Origin: Maribacter flavus
GTDB taxonomy: Bacteria; Bacteroidota; Bacteroidia; Flavobacteriales; Flavobacteriaceae
NCBI RefSeq assembly: GCF_008386635.1
Contig: NZ_VUOE01000002.1
Span: 1,253,666-1,317,665 of the forward strand
Reading direction: 5' to 3'
DNA: 64,000 nucleotides
The notes beneath the pieces were generated by a model. That model was not told where the DNA came from and searched no databases. It saw only the letters and a list, made by a program, of their open reading frames with translations. Positions 26,134-34,688 of the stretch are shown piece by piece (positions within the stretch are counted from its first letter, which is position 1; every line of letters starts with the position of its first letter). The position numbers and the translations under genes are program-made.

Positions 26134-26474
26134 TTTCTAATCGTTTTTAAAGTGGAAACCAGCATTGCGATAATTTCCTTGGCAAGGGATTTCTCCTCAC
26201 TAACGTTGTCCTCATTTAGTAATTCAGCCGCTACAAGCAAATCAAGCCAGTACAACGTTTCATTGGCTTCTTTTAGTGAAATATTCATTTTATGGGCAAA
26301 GTCTGCCTTGCTCTCGCCAAACTCGGCTTCGCGAATCAAGGCCCCAACCGCAGTACCACTACGTAGCAGTTGGCGGGAAATAACAAATTCGCTTTGGGAA
26401 TTAAGTGCTTTGGACAATCGCACAATTTTCACTCCAAATTCGAAACTCTTTTCTTTTAAAACATTCTTTCCCAT
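26130..26474 (-). CDS. Four-helix bundle protein (23S rRNA intervening-sequence type)
   Basis: 114 residues, full length. EKSFEFGVKIVRLSKAL, RQLLRSGTAVGALIREAEFGESKADF, and KEANETLYWLDLL are the family's conserved blocks. Proteins of this family were first seen in intervening sequences of 23S rRNA genes and form small helical oligomers; their function is unknown. Here the gene sits between cusA and the TolC gene, overlapping the latter by 4 bases, so it is translated with the pump. It differs clearly from the frameshifted copy at 22905-23251. Confidence 0.8.
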   Translation of the reverse strand: MGKNVLKEKSFEFGVKIVRLSKALNSQSEFVISRQLLRSGTAVGALIREAEFGESKADFAHKMNISLKEANETLYWLDLLVAAELLNEDNVSEEKSLAKEIIAMLVSTLKTIRK

Positions 26475-26508
26475 CCGCTAGATTTTGATTTTATGTTTTC
26501 CTTTAAAT

Positions 26509-26563
26509 TATTCACTTTTTATTCTTCATTTTTCACTCTTAATTCTTCATTTTTCACTTTCAC
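26509..26563. repeat. Short direct repeat forming the end of the cusA gene
   Basis: TTCTTCATTTTTCACTCTTAA and its close copies (period about 21 bases, two and a half units) span the stop codon of cusA. In translation they give the repeated tail VKNEELRVKNEE. This kind of A/T-rich phrase is common between genes in Flavobacteria. Confidence 0.7.
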
Positions 26564-29500
26564 CTCTTCCCACCAGCTATAAAGTACTGGTAACAAGAAA
26601 TAAGAGGTTACATCAATGAGCATCCCACCCATGATGGGAATAGCCATCGGGATCATAATATCACTTCCTTTTCCAGTGGATGTCAGTACGGGCAATAATG
26701 CCAACACGGTCGTTACGGTGGTCATCAAACAAGGGCGGATACGTTTTCCAGCAGCTTGTAAAGTAGCTTTACGTACACCCTTTATATCACTGGGCCTTTC
26801 CTTTTCAAAAGACTGGTCAAGATAGGTAGCCATTACGACACCATCATCCGTCGCAATACCAAAGAGAGCAATAAACCCAACCCATACTGCAACACTCAGG
26901 TTGATGGTCTTTATGTTGAACAGTTCACGCAAGTTCTCACCGAACAAGCTGAAATTTAAAAACCAATCCTGACCATAGAGCCAAATCATGACAAACCCAC
27001 CGGCAAAGGCTATCGCAATGCCCGTAAATACCATCAATGAGGTGGTAACCGATCTAAACTGAAAGTATAGGATAAGGAATATGATCAACAAGCACAAGGG
27101 AATCACGATAGATAGAGTTTTCTCGGCACGCAACTGATTTTCATAGGTTCCCGTAAATTTATAGCTGACCCCCTTGGGTACGGTCAGGTCACCACTTTCG
27201 ATTCTGTTCTGTATCAAAGCCTGGGCATTTTCCACGACATCCACTTCCGCAAAACCGTCCAGTTTGTCGAACAATACGTAGCCCACCAAAAACGTGTCCT
27301 CACTCTTTATGACCTGTGGCCCTTGCTCATAGCGAATGTCTACCAGTTCGCCAAGCGGAACCGGACTCCCATTTTCAACAGGGACATATATATTGCCCAA
27401 ATCTGTTGGATTATCCCGAAGCTCCCTTGGATAGCGGACTCTAACGGCGTAGCGTTCCCGTCCTTCTACTGTCTGGGTAAGGGGCATGCCGCCAACGGCC
27501 ACTTTTAGGACTTCCTGAACGTCCATGATCGATGCACCGTAACGGGCAAGCTGCTCGCGCTTGATATCGACCAACAAATAGGGTTTCCCCACAATTCGGT
27601 CGGCGAATACGGCCTGTTGCTTCACCCCTTCGGCCTGTTTTAGAATTTCTTCAAGCCGAAGTCCAAATGCCTCGATTTCGCGAAGGTCCTGTCCCTTTAC
27701 CTTTACACCCATGGGCGCACGCATTCCCGTTTGCAACATGACCAATCGGGTTTCTATGGGCTGTAGTTTTGGCGCGGATGTAACTCCCGGGAGTTTTGTA
27801 ACCCGAACGATTTCATTCCAGATGTCATCCGGGCTTTGAATTTCAGGTCGCCAATTGCGGAAATATTCACCATTGGCATCGGGAATTAGATTATCTGATG
27901 TATTGATGTGAGGATGTGCGGATGATGGTAGTTTTTCATCAGAGTTCATTTTATAATAGACCCCTTCCTCCCAATCATAAACAATTTGTGCATCTTCAAA
28001 TCCACTAATCCGCACATCTCTTAAAACAAAGCGGTCATTATCATCTATTTTGTAGCGTTGGCGTTCCCCAGAGGCGTTTCGCATATATTCCGATTTGTAC
28101 TGAATCACGTTCTCGTACATGGAAAGCGGTGCAGGATCCAAGGCAGATTCGGTACGGCCGGCCTTCCCCACCACGGTTTCTATTTCAGGGATAGTCGCTA
28201 CGGCCATATCCAACTGTTGTAATACCCGTTTGTTTTCGGCAACGCCCGCATGGGGCAAAGATGTAGGCATTAGGAGGAAGGAACCCTCGTTGAGGGCCGG
28301 CATGAATTCCTTGCCCGTATTCCGCATAATCAGGAAACCAAGCACCAGCAGTGTTGAAGGGATGGCTAAAAATGGCATCCTATTCTCCAAAGCCCAGTTC
28401 AAGATACGATCGTAGTATTTTCGGAGTAATGAAAAAATACCCAACACCCCAAAACAGATCACACCAACGAAAATTAAGTTCATGACCAAACTGCGGTCGA
28501 AACCAAGCGGTCGCCAGTATTCGGCCAAAAGGAACACTACGGCAATTACGGCAACCAAGGTGTTCAGCAAATTCTTGGTGAGTAAAAAATCCCGATTAAA
28601 AAAATTGAAACGGACATCTTCCTTTTTACCTGTTAAATAATACACTCCGATTCCACCAAAAGCTACAGGTACCAATCCTATCCAATACCCAAAAACCACC
28701 GTAATAATTCCTAAGAAGATAAGGATACCGTTTAAGACATATTTTAACCGGGACCTCAATTCCCTTTTTCTAAAAAAGGCAGCCGCGAAAGGCGGTAATA
28801 GAAACAAAGCGATTACCAGTGCCGCAGCAAGGGCCATTGTCTTGGTAAACGCCAGGGGGCTGAAGAGTTTACCCTCTGCACCAACCATGGTAAATACAGG
28901 AAGGAAGCTAATTATAGTCGTCATTACCGCAGTGACAATGGCACCGGATACTTCAGAAGTGGCGTTGTAAATCAATTCATTTGATGTATAGGGCCTACCA
29001 TCCAATTTCAACCGCAGATTCTGATCCTCCATATGGCGGATCATATTCTCCGCCAGGATTACACCCACATCCACCATCGTACCTATGGCAATGGCAATAC
29101 CTGAAAGCGCCACGATGTTGGCATCCACATTGAAAAGCTTCATTGCAATGAATACCATCAAAACAGCTACGGGCAATAATCCCGATATCAAAACGGAAGC
29201 CCTGAGGTTGAACACCATAATGATGATGACTAAAATGGTTATCAGAATTTCCATGGTAAGGGCTTCGTTGAGCGTACCCAAAGTTTCCTGAATGAGCTCC
29301 GTACGATCGTAAAATGGGACGATGGTCACTTGCGACGTACGCCCATCCGCCAATTGTTTTGAAGGTAAACCTGCACTTAATTCGGCAATTTGATCCTTGA
29401 CATTGTTGATTACTTCCAATGGATTGGCACCATAGCGGGCTACCACTACGCCTCCAACGACCTCTGCCCCTTCCTTATCCAATATACCACGTCTAGGCGC

Positions 29501-30370
29501 AGGCCCCAGGCTCACCCTGGCCACATCCTTGATTCGGATGGATGTAAAATCTTTGGAATCCACCACCGCATTTTCGATATCGGAAATTGATTTTACATAG
29601 CCCAGACCACGAACCAGGTATTCCGCATTGTTCATTTCCAAGGTTTGGGCACCAATATCCTGATTGTTTTCCTTGACCGCTTTTACTACATCGGCCAGGC
29701 CAATATTGTACTGGCGCATTTTTTCCGGTTCTACATCCACTTGATATTCCTGAACATATCCGCCTATGGATGCCACTTCGCTGACTCCGTTTGCAGAGGA
29801 CAGCGCATATTTTACGTAGTAATCCTGTATGCTGCGAAGTTCCTGCAAATCCCATCCGCCCGTAACATTACCGTCCTTGTCCCTACCTTCCAAGGTGTAC
29901 CAAAAAATCTGCCCCAAACCAGTGGCATCCGGTCCCAAGGTAGGGTTGACTCCATCGGGCAATAGGCCGTTGGGAAGGGAATTCAATTTTTCCAGAATCC
30001 TACTCCGAGACCAATAAAACTCGATGTCCTCCTCAAAAATGATATAGATGCTCGAAAACCCGAACATGGACGAACTCCGGATGGTCCTAACACCCGGAAT
30101 GCCCAATAAAGAAGTGGTCAACGGATAGGTAATCTGATCTTCAATATCCTGGGGAGAACGACCGTCCCATCGGGTGAAAACGATTTGTTGGTTTTCGCCG
30201 ATATCGGGGATAGCGTCCACCGCGACCGGATTATTAGGTATCCCGATACCTAACCGGTCAATATTCCAATTAAACGGTGCATGGACAATACCCCAGCCTG
30301 TAAAAAGTATCAATAGCAAGGTTGCTACCAACTTATTTTCAATCAGAAATTTTATTGCTTTGTTCAGCAT
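26519..30370 (-). CDS. cusA: CusA/CzcA-family heavy-metal RND efflux pump
   Basis: 1283 residues, longer than CusA of E. coli (1047). Blocks typical of the family: AVDAIPDIGENQQIVFTRWDG near the N-terminus, PLTTSLLGIPGVRTIRSSS, GTMVDVGVILAENMIRH in the fourth span region, ETRLVMLQTGMRAPMGVKVKG and IATDDGVVMATYLDQ. It pumps Cu(I)/Ag(I) from periplasm or cytoplasm through TolC. Extra length lies in the periplasmic part around residue 760-840, which includes SAHPHINTSD, encoded by minisatellite-like DNA. The final residues come from an A/T repeat. It is the second gene of the operon, 116 bases after HYC_CC_PP. Confidence 0.9.
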   Translation of the reverse strand: MLNKAIKFLIENKLVATLLLILFTGWGIVHAPFNWNIDRLGIGIPNNPVAVDAIPDIGENQQIVFTRWDGRSPQDIEDQITYPLTTSLLGIPGVRTIRSSSMFGFSSIYIIFEEDIEFYWSRSRILEKLNSLPNGLLPDGVNPTLGPDATGLGQIFWYTLEGRDKDGNVTGGWDLQELRSIQDYYVKYALSSANGVSEVASIGGYVQEYQVDVEPEKMRQYNIGLADVVKAVKENNQDIGAQTLEMNNAEYLVRGLGYVKSISDIENAVVDSKDFTSIRIKDVARVSLGPAPRRGILDKEGAEVVGGVVVARYGANPLEVINNVKDQIAELSAGLPSKQLADGRTSQVTIVPFYDRTELIQETLGTLNEALTMEILITILVIIIMVFNLRASVLISGLLPVAVLMVFIAMKLFNVDANIVALSGIAIAIGTMVDVGVILAENMIRHMEDQNLRLKLDGRPYTSNELIYNATSEVSGAIVTAVMTTIISFLPVFTMVGAEGKLFSPLAFTKTMALAAALVIALFLLPPFAAAFFRKRELRSRLKYVLNGILIFLGIITVVFGYWIGLVPVAFGGIGVYYLTGKKEDVRFNFFNRDFLLTKNLLNTLVAVIAVVFLLAEYWRPLGFDRSLVMNLIFVGVICFGVLGIFSLLRKYYDRILNWALENRMPFLAIPSTLLVLGFLIMRNTGKEFMPALNEGSFLLMPTSLPHAGVAENKRVLQQLDMAVATIPEIETVVGKAGRTESALDPAPLSMYENVIQYKSEYMRNASGERQRYKIDDNDRFVLRDVRISGFEDAQIVYDWEEGVYYKMNSDEKLPSSAHPHINTSDNLIPDANGEYFRNWRPEIQSPDDIWNEIVRVTKLPGVTSAPKLQPIETRLVMLQTGMRAPMGVKVKGQDLREIEAFGLRLEEILKQAEGVKQQAVFADRIVGKPYLLVDIKREQLARYGASIMDVQEVLKVAVGGMPLTQTVEGRERYAVRVRYPRELRDNPTDLGNIYVPVENGSPVPLGELVDIRYEQGPQVIKSEDTFLVGYVLFDKLDGFAEVDVVENAQALIQNRIESGDLTVPKGVSYKFTGTYENQLRAEKTLSIVIPLCLLIIFLILYFQFRSVTTSLMVFTGIAIAFAGGFVMIWLYGQDWFLNFSLFGENLRELFNIKTINLSVAVWVGFIALFGIATDDGVVMATYLDQSFEKERPSDIKGVRKATLQAAGKRIRPCLMTTVTTVLALLPVLTSTGKGSDIMIPMAIPIMGGMLIDVTSYFLLPVLYSWWEEVKVKNEELRVKNEE

Positions 30371-30422
30371 ACGATTTGATTATTAGACAGTGATTCAAAC
30401 GTGCGGATAAAAAACACGTTAG

Positions 30423-30472
30423 GCCCAAATGAATTGCTATCATTGGGCTTGCGGTCTACCAGAACAGTAGAC
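30423..30472 (-). promoter_or_regulatory. Two adjacent hairpins in the cusA leader
   Basis: GCCCAAATGA / TCATTGGGC (30423-30448, one-base bulge) and GTCTAC / GTAGAC (30454-30472) lie between the HYC_CC_PP stop and the cusA start. Neither is followed by a strong T-run beside the stem, although TTTTTT appears about 10 bases on. They could adjust expression of cusA relative to the first gene. Confidence 0.4.
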
Positions 30473-30486
30473 TACCGTCTAATACA

Positions 30487-30921
30487 TCAAATTAAAAAAG
30501 TCTGGTGCAGTACCTGCACATCCCGTATCAAGGGGGGTGGGGAATAATCCTTGTAATAAACCTCATCGGCCTCAAAACCTTCAAATAGGCTTATGTAAGC
30601 ATATACAAAGGAAGCAACCAATACGTGTTGGTCAAAAGAAAAATGGTCCAATGACAGCTTTAAGTCATCATGGCCTTCGAAGACAACTTCCACGTCAGAA
30701 CAGCAGTCCATTTTCATTTCCATCATGGGACAATCACTGGCCGACTTGGTCATTTTGGCATTCATTAAGCAAGTATCCACATTTCTGGACAAACTGAAAT
30801 CCACCAAGTGGTCTCCACAATAGTGCATGTCCACTGTGAAGGACATGGTGGAGAACAACACCAAAAGTGCCATTGCAATCGCCGTTATTTTATGAATGCT
30901 TGCTTTCATTACCGAATGCAA
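30487..30921 (-). CDS. HYC_CC_PP-family protein
   Basis: 144 residues with a signal peptide (about 1-26). The three motifs that name the family are all present: MHYCGDHLVDFS (HYC), KMDCCSD (CC) and YSPPPL (PP). The cysteine-, methionine- and histidine-rich mature part suggests periplasmic metal binding. In Bacteroidota this protein precedes copper RND pumps, as here, where it is the first gene of the leftward cus operon. Biochemical role is unproven. A more internal Met (MKASIHK) could be the true start. Confidence 0.75.
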   Translation of the reverse strand: MHSVMKASIHKITAIAMALLVLFSTMSFTVDMHYCGDHLVDFSLSRNVDTCLMNAKMTKSASDCPMMEMKMDCCSDVEVVFEGHDDLKLSLDHFSFDQHVLVASFVYAYISLFEGFEADEVYYKDYSPPPLIRDVQVLHQTFLI

Positions 30922-30988
30922 AGTTATAAAATTTCCAATTTGAAATCGGACTTTAAGAAATGTTTAGTTACTTAACGCATTGATATAG

Positions 30989-31021
30989 AAAAAAGTGTCC
31001 CTTTTTTAGGAAGGCACTTTC
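30989..31021 (-). terminator. Terminator of the 75-residue protein gene
   Basis: On the minus strand AAAGTG-CC...GG-CACTTTTTT forms a stem with inner CCTT/AAGG pairs, ending in a T-run directly after the stop at 31021. It supports this small frame as a real gene. Confidence 0.6.
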
Positions 31022-31248
31022 TAATTTTCAATATCGATAAAACTATTGACAGAGGTATACAGCTTAAATGTATCGAACAAGCGATTCTGGAATTTTCTGG
31101 CAATGTCGGCATCGTTAAAAATCCATGCTTCGGATATGGAAGGGGACAGCACCAATTCGCCCAAAAGATACTCTACAAAGTAGGAGCCGGATTCGGTGAG
31201 TAGAACAAAGTTGGTTTTTGTACAATTCACAATGAGGTGATGTAGCAT
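31021..31248 (-). CDS. Small protein of unknown function
   Basis: 75 residues, soluble, no signal peptide: MLHHLIVNCTKTNFVLLTES, then hydrophobic and aromatic patches. I recognise no family. A Rho-independent terminator begins exactly at its stop codon, which is good evidence that the frame is expressed. It sits between the copper operon and msrA, both leftward, with its own spacing on each side. Confidence 0.5.
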   Translation of the reverse strand: MLHHLIVNCTKTNFVLLTESGSYFVEYLLGELVLSPSISEAWIFNDADIARKFQNRLFDTFKLYTSVNSFIDIEN

Positions 31249-31383
31249 ACTTTGAAAGTAAAAATAATCACTTTCTTCAAAATATCCACTTCCAAATATT
31301 AGAATTTAGGATCACTAAGCTATTACATAAGAAAAACAATTCCTTTCAACCAATTTTTCATGAAATCGTACCGCACAGTTTCG

Positions 31384-31887
31384 CTATTTTAAAAATGCCT
31401 CGCTATCCTCAAAACGAACAAAATGACAGGTATACCCATTGGGGTTCTTTACCAAATAGTCTTGATGATAATCTTCGGCAGGCCAAAAAGTGGTCCATGG
31501 CTCCAAGGTGGTCACTACTTTGGATGGCCATTTACCCGACTCATCCACTAATCCAATGACTTCCTCCGCTTCCTGCTTTTCGGCATCGTTTTGATAAAAT
31601 ATGGCCGACCGGTAACTGGAACCGCGATCGTTCCCCTGCCTGTTTACCGTGGTGGGATCATGCATCCGAAAGAAAAAATCCAGCAACTCCTTAAACGAAG
31701 TTTTCTCCGGATCATATGTAATCTCAATACCTTCGGCATGGCCTGGATGATTATGATAGGTAGGGTTTTCGTTCTCGCCACCTTGATAGCCCACCTCGGT
31801 ATCCACTACCCCGGGACGCTTCCTGAAAAGGTCCTCCATTCCCCAAAAACAACCTCCGGCAATATATGCTTTTTTATACTCGTTCAT
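31384..31887 (-). CDS. msrA: Peptide methionine-(S)-sulfoxide reductase MsrA
   Basis: 167 residues. [11 protein letters not shown] near residues 11-21 holds the catalytic Cys of the GCFWG motif; [22 protein letters not shown] and [12 protein letters not shown] are the other standard blocks. It repairs oxidised methionine. Resolving cysteines usually found near the C-terminus are reduced to one (CHFVRFE). It follows selO and an 83-residue gene on the same strand, giving an oxidative-stress cluster. Confidence 0.93.
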   Translation of the reverse strand: MNEYKKAYIAGGCFWGMEDLFRKRPGVVDTEVGYQGGENENPTYHNHPGHAEGIEITYDPEKTSFKELLDFFFRMHDPTTVNRQGNDRGSSYRSAIFYQNDAEKQEAEEVIGLVDESGKWPSKVVTTLEPWTTFWPAEDYHQDYLVKNPNGYTCHFVRFEDSEAFLK

Positions 31888-31993
31888 TGATTTTTATATT
31901 ATGATACTACTGGTTACTCGCAAAGATACGCCCCATATTGGAAATTTATACCTCTTAGAATTGTTGGACAATGTGAAAAGGATTTCTCCTTTT

Positions 31994-32248
31994 TCATGAT
32001 CCCATTGGGTTCAAAAGCTTTACTTTATTTAAAAAATCGACCACCTTTGCTTCGGGCATTTCACAAGGTTTCAACAACTCTTTTTCCTTTGTGCTATAGA
32101 AATTCATACTTATAAAATCGCTTCCCCCCAATTCCTCGGCATATAGCTTAAGGGACTTTCCATTATTGAAGGTAGTCTTGCTTATACCATATTTTTTACC
32201 CTGATACATTCCTGTAGAGTACCCTTCTGGAAATTTTTGAAAATCCAT
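31994..32248 (-). CDS. Small protein between selO and msrA
   Basis: 84 residues from ATG 32248 (MDFQKFPEGYSTGMYQGKKY). The frame is open further upstream (to 32350), but that part lies inside the selO gene and is its shadow. KYGISKTTFNNGKSLKLYAEELGGSDFISMNFY suggests a small beta/alpha fold. Similar short proteins next to msrA have been labelled peptide methionine sulfoxide reductase in databases, without the catalytic motif. The start is 10 bases after the selO stop, so it is co-transcribed. Confidence 0.6.
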   Translation of the reverse strand: MDFQKFPEGYSTGMYQGKKYGISKTTFNNGKSLKLYAEELGGSDFISMNFYSTKEKELLKPCEMPEAKVVDFLNKVKLLNPMGS

Positions 32249-32258
32249 TACCTGTTTT

Positions 32259-33830
32259 TTAGGAACTGCAGGAGAGCATCGAACAACCGACTTTATGTCG
32301 GGCCCAATCCGGTCTTTTGACAAACCATTTTTCCTTTTCGGGTTGTTCATCGTAGGGCCTTTTTAGCAATTGAAACAACTCGTCTATCAAGGAATAATCT
32401 CCCGTATCTGCAGCATCAATGGCCAATTGGGCCATAAAATTGCGTAAGACATACTTTGGATTTACCTTGTTCATGGCTTTTTTACGTTTGTCATTGGCCG
32501 AATTTTCATTTTTCAGCCTTTCAGAATAGTTCAAAAACCAGTGGTCCCATTGCTCCTTTAACTTGCCATCTATTTCCTTGAGGGAATAAAAGGCTTCCTG
32601 TACGACTTCAATTCCCGGGATACTTCCCTCCCCTTTATAGTTCGCCAATTGCCGAAAGAATATGGTCATATCGGTTTCGGAAGCCTGTAGCAAGGCTTCC
32701 AGATCGGTTATCAATTGGGAATCGGCCTGCTGTTCCGTTGTTAGCCCAAGTTTTTGTCGCATCATGTTTTGATACGCTCTCGGGAGGTCGTTCTTATACC
32801 CCATTAAAATTTCTTCCAAGAGTTCTGCCTCCTCGATCAAGGGATATAGGGCATTCGCCAATTGCAAAAGGTTCCACAATACGATTTGTGGTTGTGTCCC
32901 AAATCGATACCGCTTGTACGTGCGATCCGTAGTATTGGGGGTCCAACCATGATCATACCCCTCCAGCCAACCGTAAGGGCCATAATCGATGGTGAGCCCC
33001 AGAATGGACATATTATCGGTATTCATCACCCCATGTACAAAACCCACGCGTTGCCAATGAATAACCATTTCAAGACTCCGATGTACCACTTCTTGGAAAA
33101 ATTTCAAATAGGTTTTCTTGGCAGGCACTCCCAAATGCGGAAAATGGTTCGTAATGGTAAAATCGACCAATTTTTTGAGGGTCTCATGATCTCCTCGGGA
33201 AGTGAATATCTCAAAATTCCCGAACCGAATAAACGATTCCGCAACCCGACAGACAATGGCGCCTTTTTCGTATTGGGGGTTACCATCATACAGCATATCC
33301 CGCAGGACCTGGTCGCCACTAAGCATGAGCGATAAGGCCCTTGTCGTTGGAATTCCCAAATGATGCATGGCCTCACTGCACAAATATTCCCGGATGGAGG
33401 AACGTAGCACGGCCAGCCCATCCGCCGATCTAGAGTACGGGGTCCCTCCTGCCCCCTTTAGTTGCAAAGCCCATTTTTTTTCTTCGTGTTCTACTTCACA
33501 GAGATTAATAGCCCTGCCATCGCCCAGCTGTCCGGCCCAATTACCAAACTGATGCCCTCCATAGCACATGGCGTACGGATTGGTGTTTTTGAGTACTTCT
33601 GCTCCTGAAAAAACTTTTAAGAATCTTTCCGAAGCCGCTGTGGAACTATCCAATCCCAAGGCCTCCAACACTTCCGGACTAACATGAAGCAACATAGGAT
33701 TGCCGGGCTCCTTGGGCCTTACAAAGGAAAAACAAGCTTCCGTTACTTGACGCCGAGCCGTATCGGTCCTTGGGTCTGAAGGTAGTTCTTTGTTGAATTT
33801 ATCCCGTATATTCAGTTTGATGTCGATCAT
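32259..33830 (-). CDS. selO: SelO/YdiU protein adenylyltransferase
   Basis: 523 residues, normal length. Visible blocks: NPYAMCYGGHQFGNWAGQLGDGRA, WALQLKGAGGTPYSRSADGLAVLRSSIREYL, GIPTTRAL, and VHGVMNTDNMSILGLTIDYGPYGWLE, which carries the Asn and Asp that hold metal-ATP in this pseudokinase. The enzyme AMPylates proteins in response to oxidative stress. The C-terminus GCSMLSCSS has Cys at the position where eukaryotic SelO has selenocysteine. A 0.25-kb small gene and msrA follow, so the operon links protein AMPylation with methionine repair. Confidence 0.92.
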   Translation of the reverse strand: MIDIKLNIRDKFNKELPSDPRTDTARRQVTEACFSFVRPKEPGNPMLLHVSPEVLEALGLDSSTAASERFLKVFSGAEVLKNTNPYAMCYGGHQFGNWAGQLGDGRAINLCEVEHEEKKWALQLKGAGGTPYSRSADGLAVLRSSIREYLCSEAMHHLGIPTTRALSLMLSGDQVLRDMLYDGNPQYEKGAIVCRVAESFIRFGNFEIFTSRGDHETLKKLVDFTITNHFPHLGVPAKKTYLKFFQEVVHRSLEMVIHWQRVGFVHGVMNTDNMSILGLTIDYGPYGWLEGYDHGWTPNTTDRTYKRYRFGTQPQIVLWNLLQLANALYPLIEEAELLEEILMGYKNDLPRAYQNMMRQKLGLTTEQQADSQLITDLEALLQASETDMTIFFRQLANYKGEGSIPGIEVVQEAFYSLKEIDGKLKEQWDHWFLNYSERLKNENSANDKRKKAMNKVNPKYVLRNFMAQLAIDAADTGDYSLIDELFQLLKRPYDEQPEKEKWFVKRPDWARHKVGCSMLSCSS

Positions 33831-34582
33831 GATTCTATGCTATTCCCAATATACCAAAATTACCAAGGTTCGCAAACATTTCCGCATGGAGCGTTTGGTT
33901 AGACTTAAGGGATTACAAAAACTTACAATGTACGGTTAGGATATTAATCGATGTTCTTATAGTAAACTAGATTCGAATTCGACAGGACCTTATTTTCCTA
34001 GGACATAAAAGTTCGAATCGCATTTACAAATTTTAAATATCTAGTACGTGATTCTAACTATGCAAACGCTAAAAACTCAACAGAAAAATGAAGTGATTTA
34101 AACTTTTTGGATTGAAGCGAAAATTGAATGAATTATGCCCAGAGGAAGGCTTTTTTTAGCTGCATAGCAGGGCTACGGAGCAAAAAAAAGACAAAATATG
34201 GGTGCAATTCTGCAATTTTTTAGCCAATTTGAAAAAGTTTAATCCACTTCAATGACCAAATACATGGATTAAATATTTGTAGGTCCGTAAACGAAGTTAA
34301 ACCCGCATAATGCAGTAGAAAAGCTGTTATAGCTAATAATCCCTTCAAAATAAAAAGCTACGCTGTGTTTTCAATTTCACCATAGCGGTGCTGTGCTAAA
34401 ATTTCCAAACCACTTTATTGGCACCACCAAAGGGTATAATTCTCCGAGGCTTGCCTCGAAATTAAAAATTTGCTTCCTGCGAATGCCTCGTGGGCTTACC
34501 CCATGGTAGTTTACTTTTTTGCGCTTTTCACCTTCACGACGCTCCCCTAATGCATATTCCGGGTTAAAAATCTACAAGATTC
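33831..34582. other. Long intergenic region with nested inverted repeats
   Basis: About 750 bases without a supported gene. Items visible: GATTCGAA / TTCGAATC around 33971-34018, a long imperfect palindrome (34090-34250, listed separately), and a G/C-rich stretch at about 34440-34510 containing CGAGGCTTGCCTCG, a nearly perfect palindrome. The phrases look like repeated extragenic elements of marine Flavobacteria, but I cannot count their copies elsewhere. Confidence 0.45.
34090..34250. repeat. Long imperfect palindrome, about 160 bases (MITE- or REP-like)
   Basis: The left end GAAGTGATTTAAACTTTTT pairs with the right end AAAAAGTTTAATCCACTTC (17 of 19 positions). The arms continue to match at roughly 70 percent (for example GAATTATGCCCA with TGGGTGCAATTC) up to a G/C-rich centre with AGCTGCATAGCAGG. 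There is no frame inside. It may be a non-autonomous mobile element or a highly folded RNA. Confidence 0.55.
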
Positions 34583-34615
34583 TTTGTACTAGCTGCCAGA
34601 AATAAAATATCTTCG
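34583..34615 (+). promoter_or_regulatory. Bacteroidota-type promoter of cpsB
   Basis: TTTG (34583-34586) and TATCTTCG (34608-34615), 21 bases apart, resemble TTTG-N19-20-TAnnTTTG. The TSS would lie about 65 bases before the CpsB start. The same -7 variant TATCTTCG is used before parD. Confidence 0.45.
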
Positions 34616-34688
34616 ACCCTTAAAACATTTAAAGGACCGATTATAAATAATAGAAAACGATTCCTTAAAAAAATCCTTAACCTGTTAG

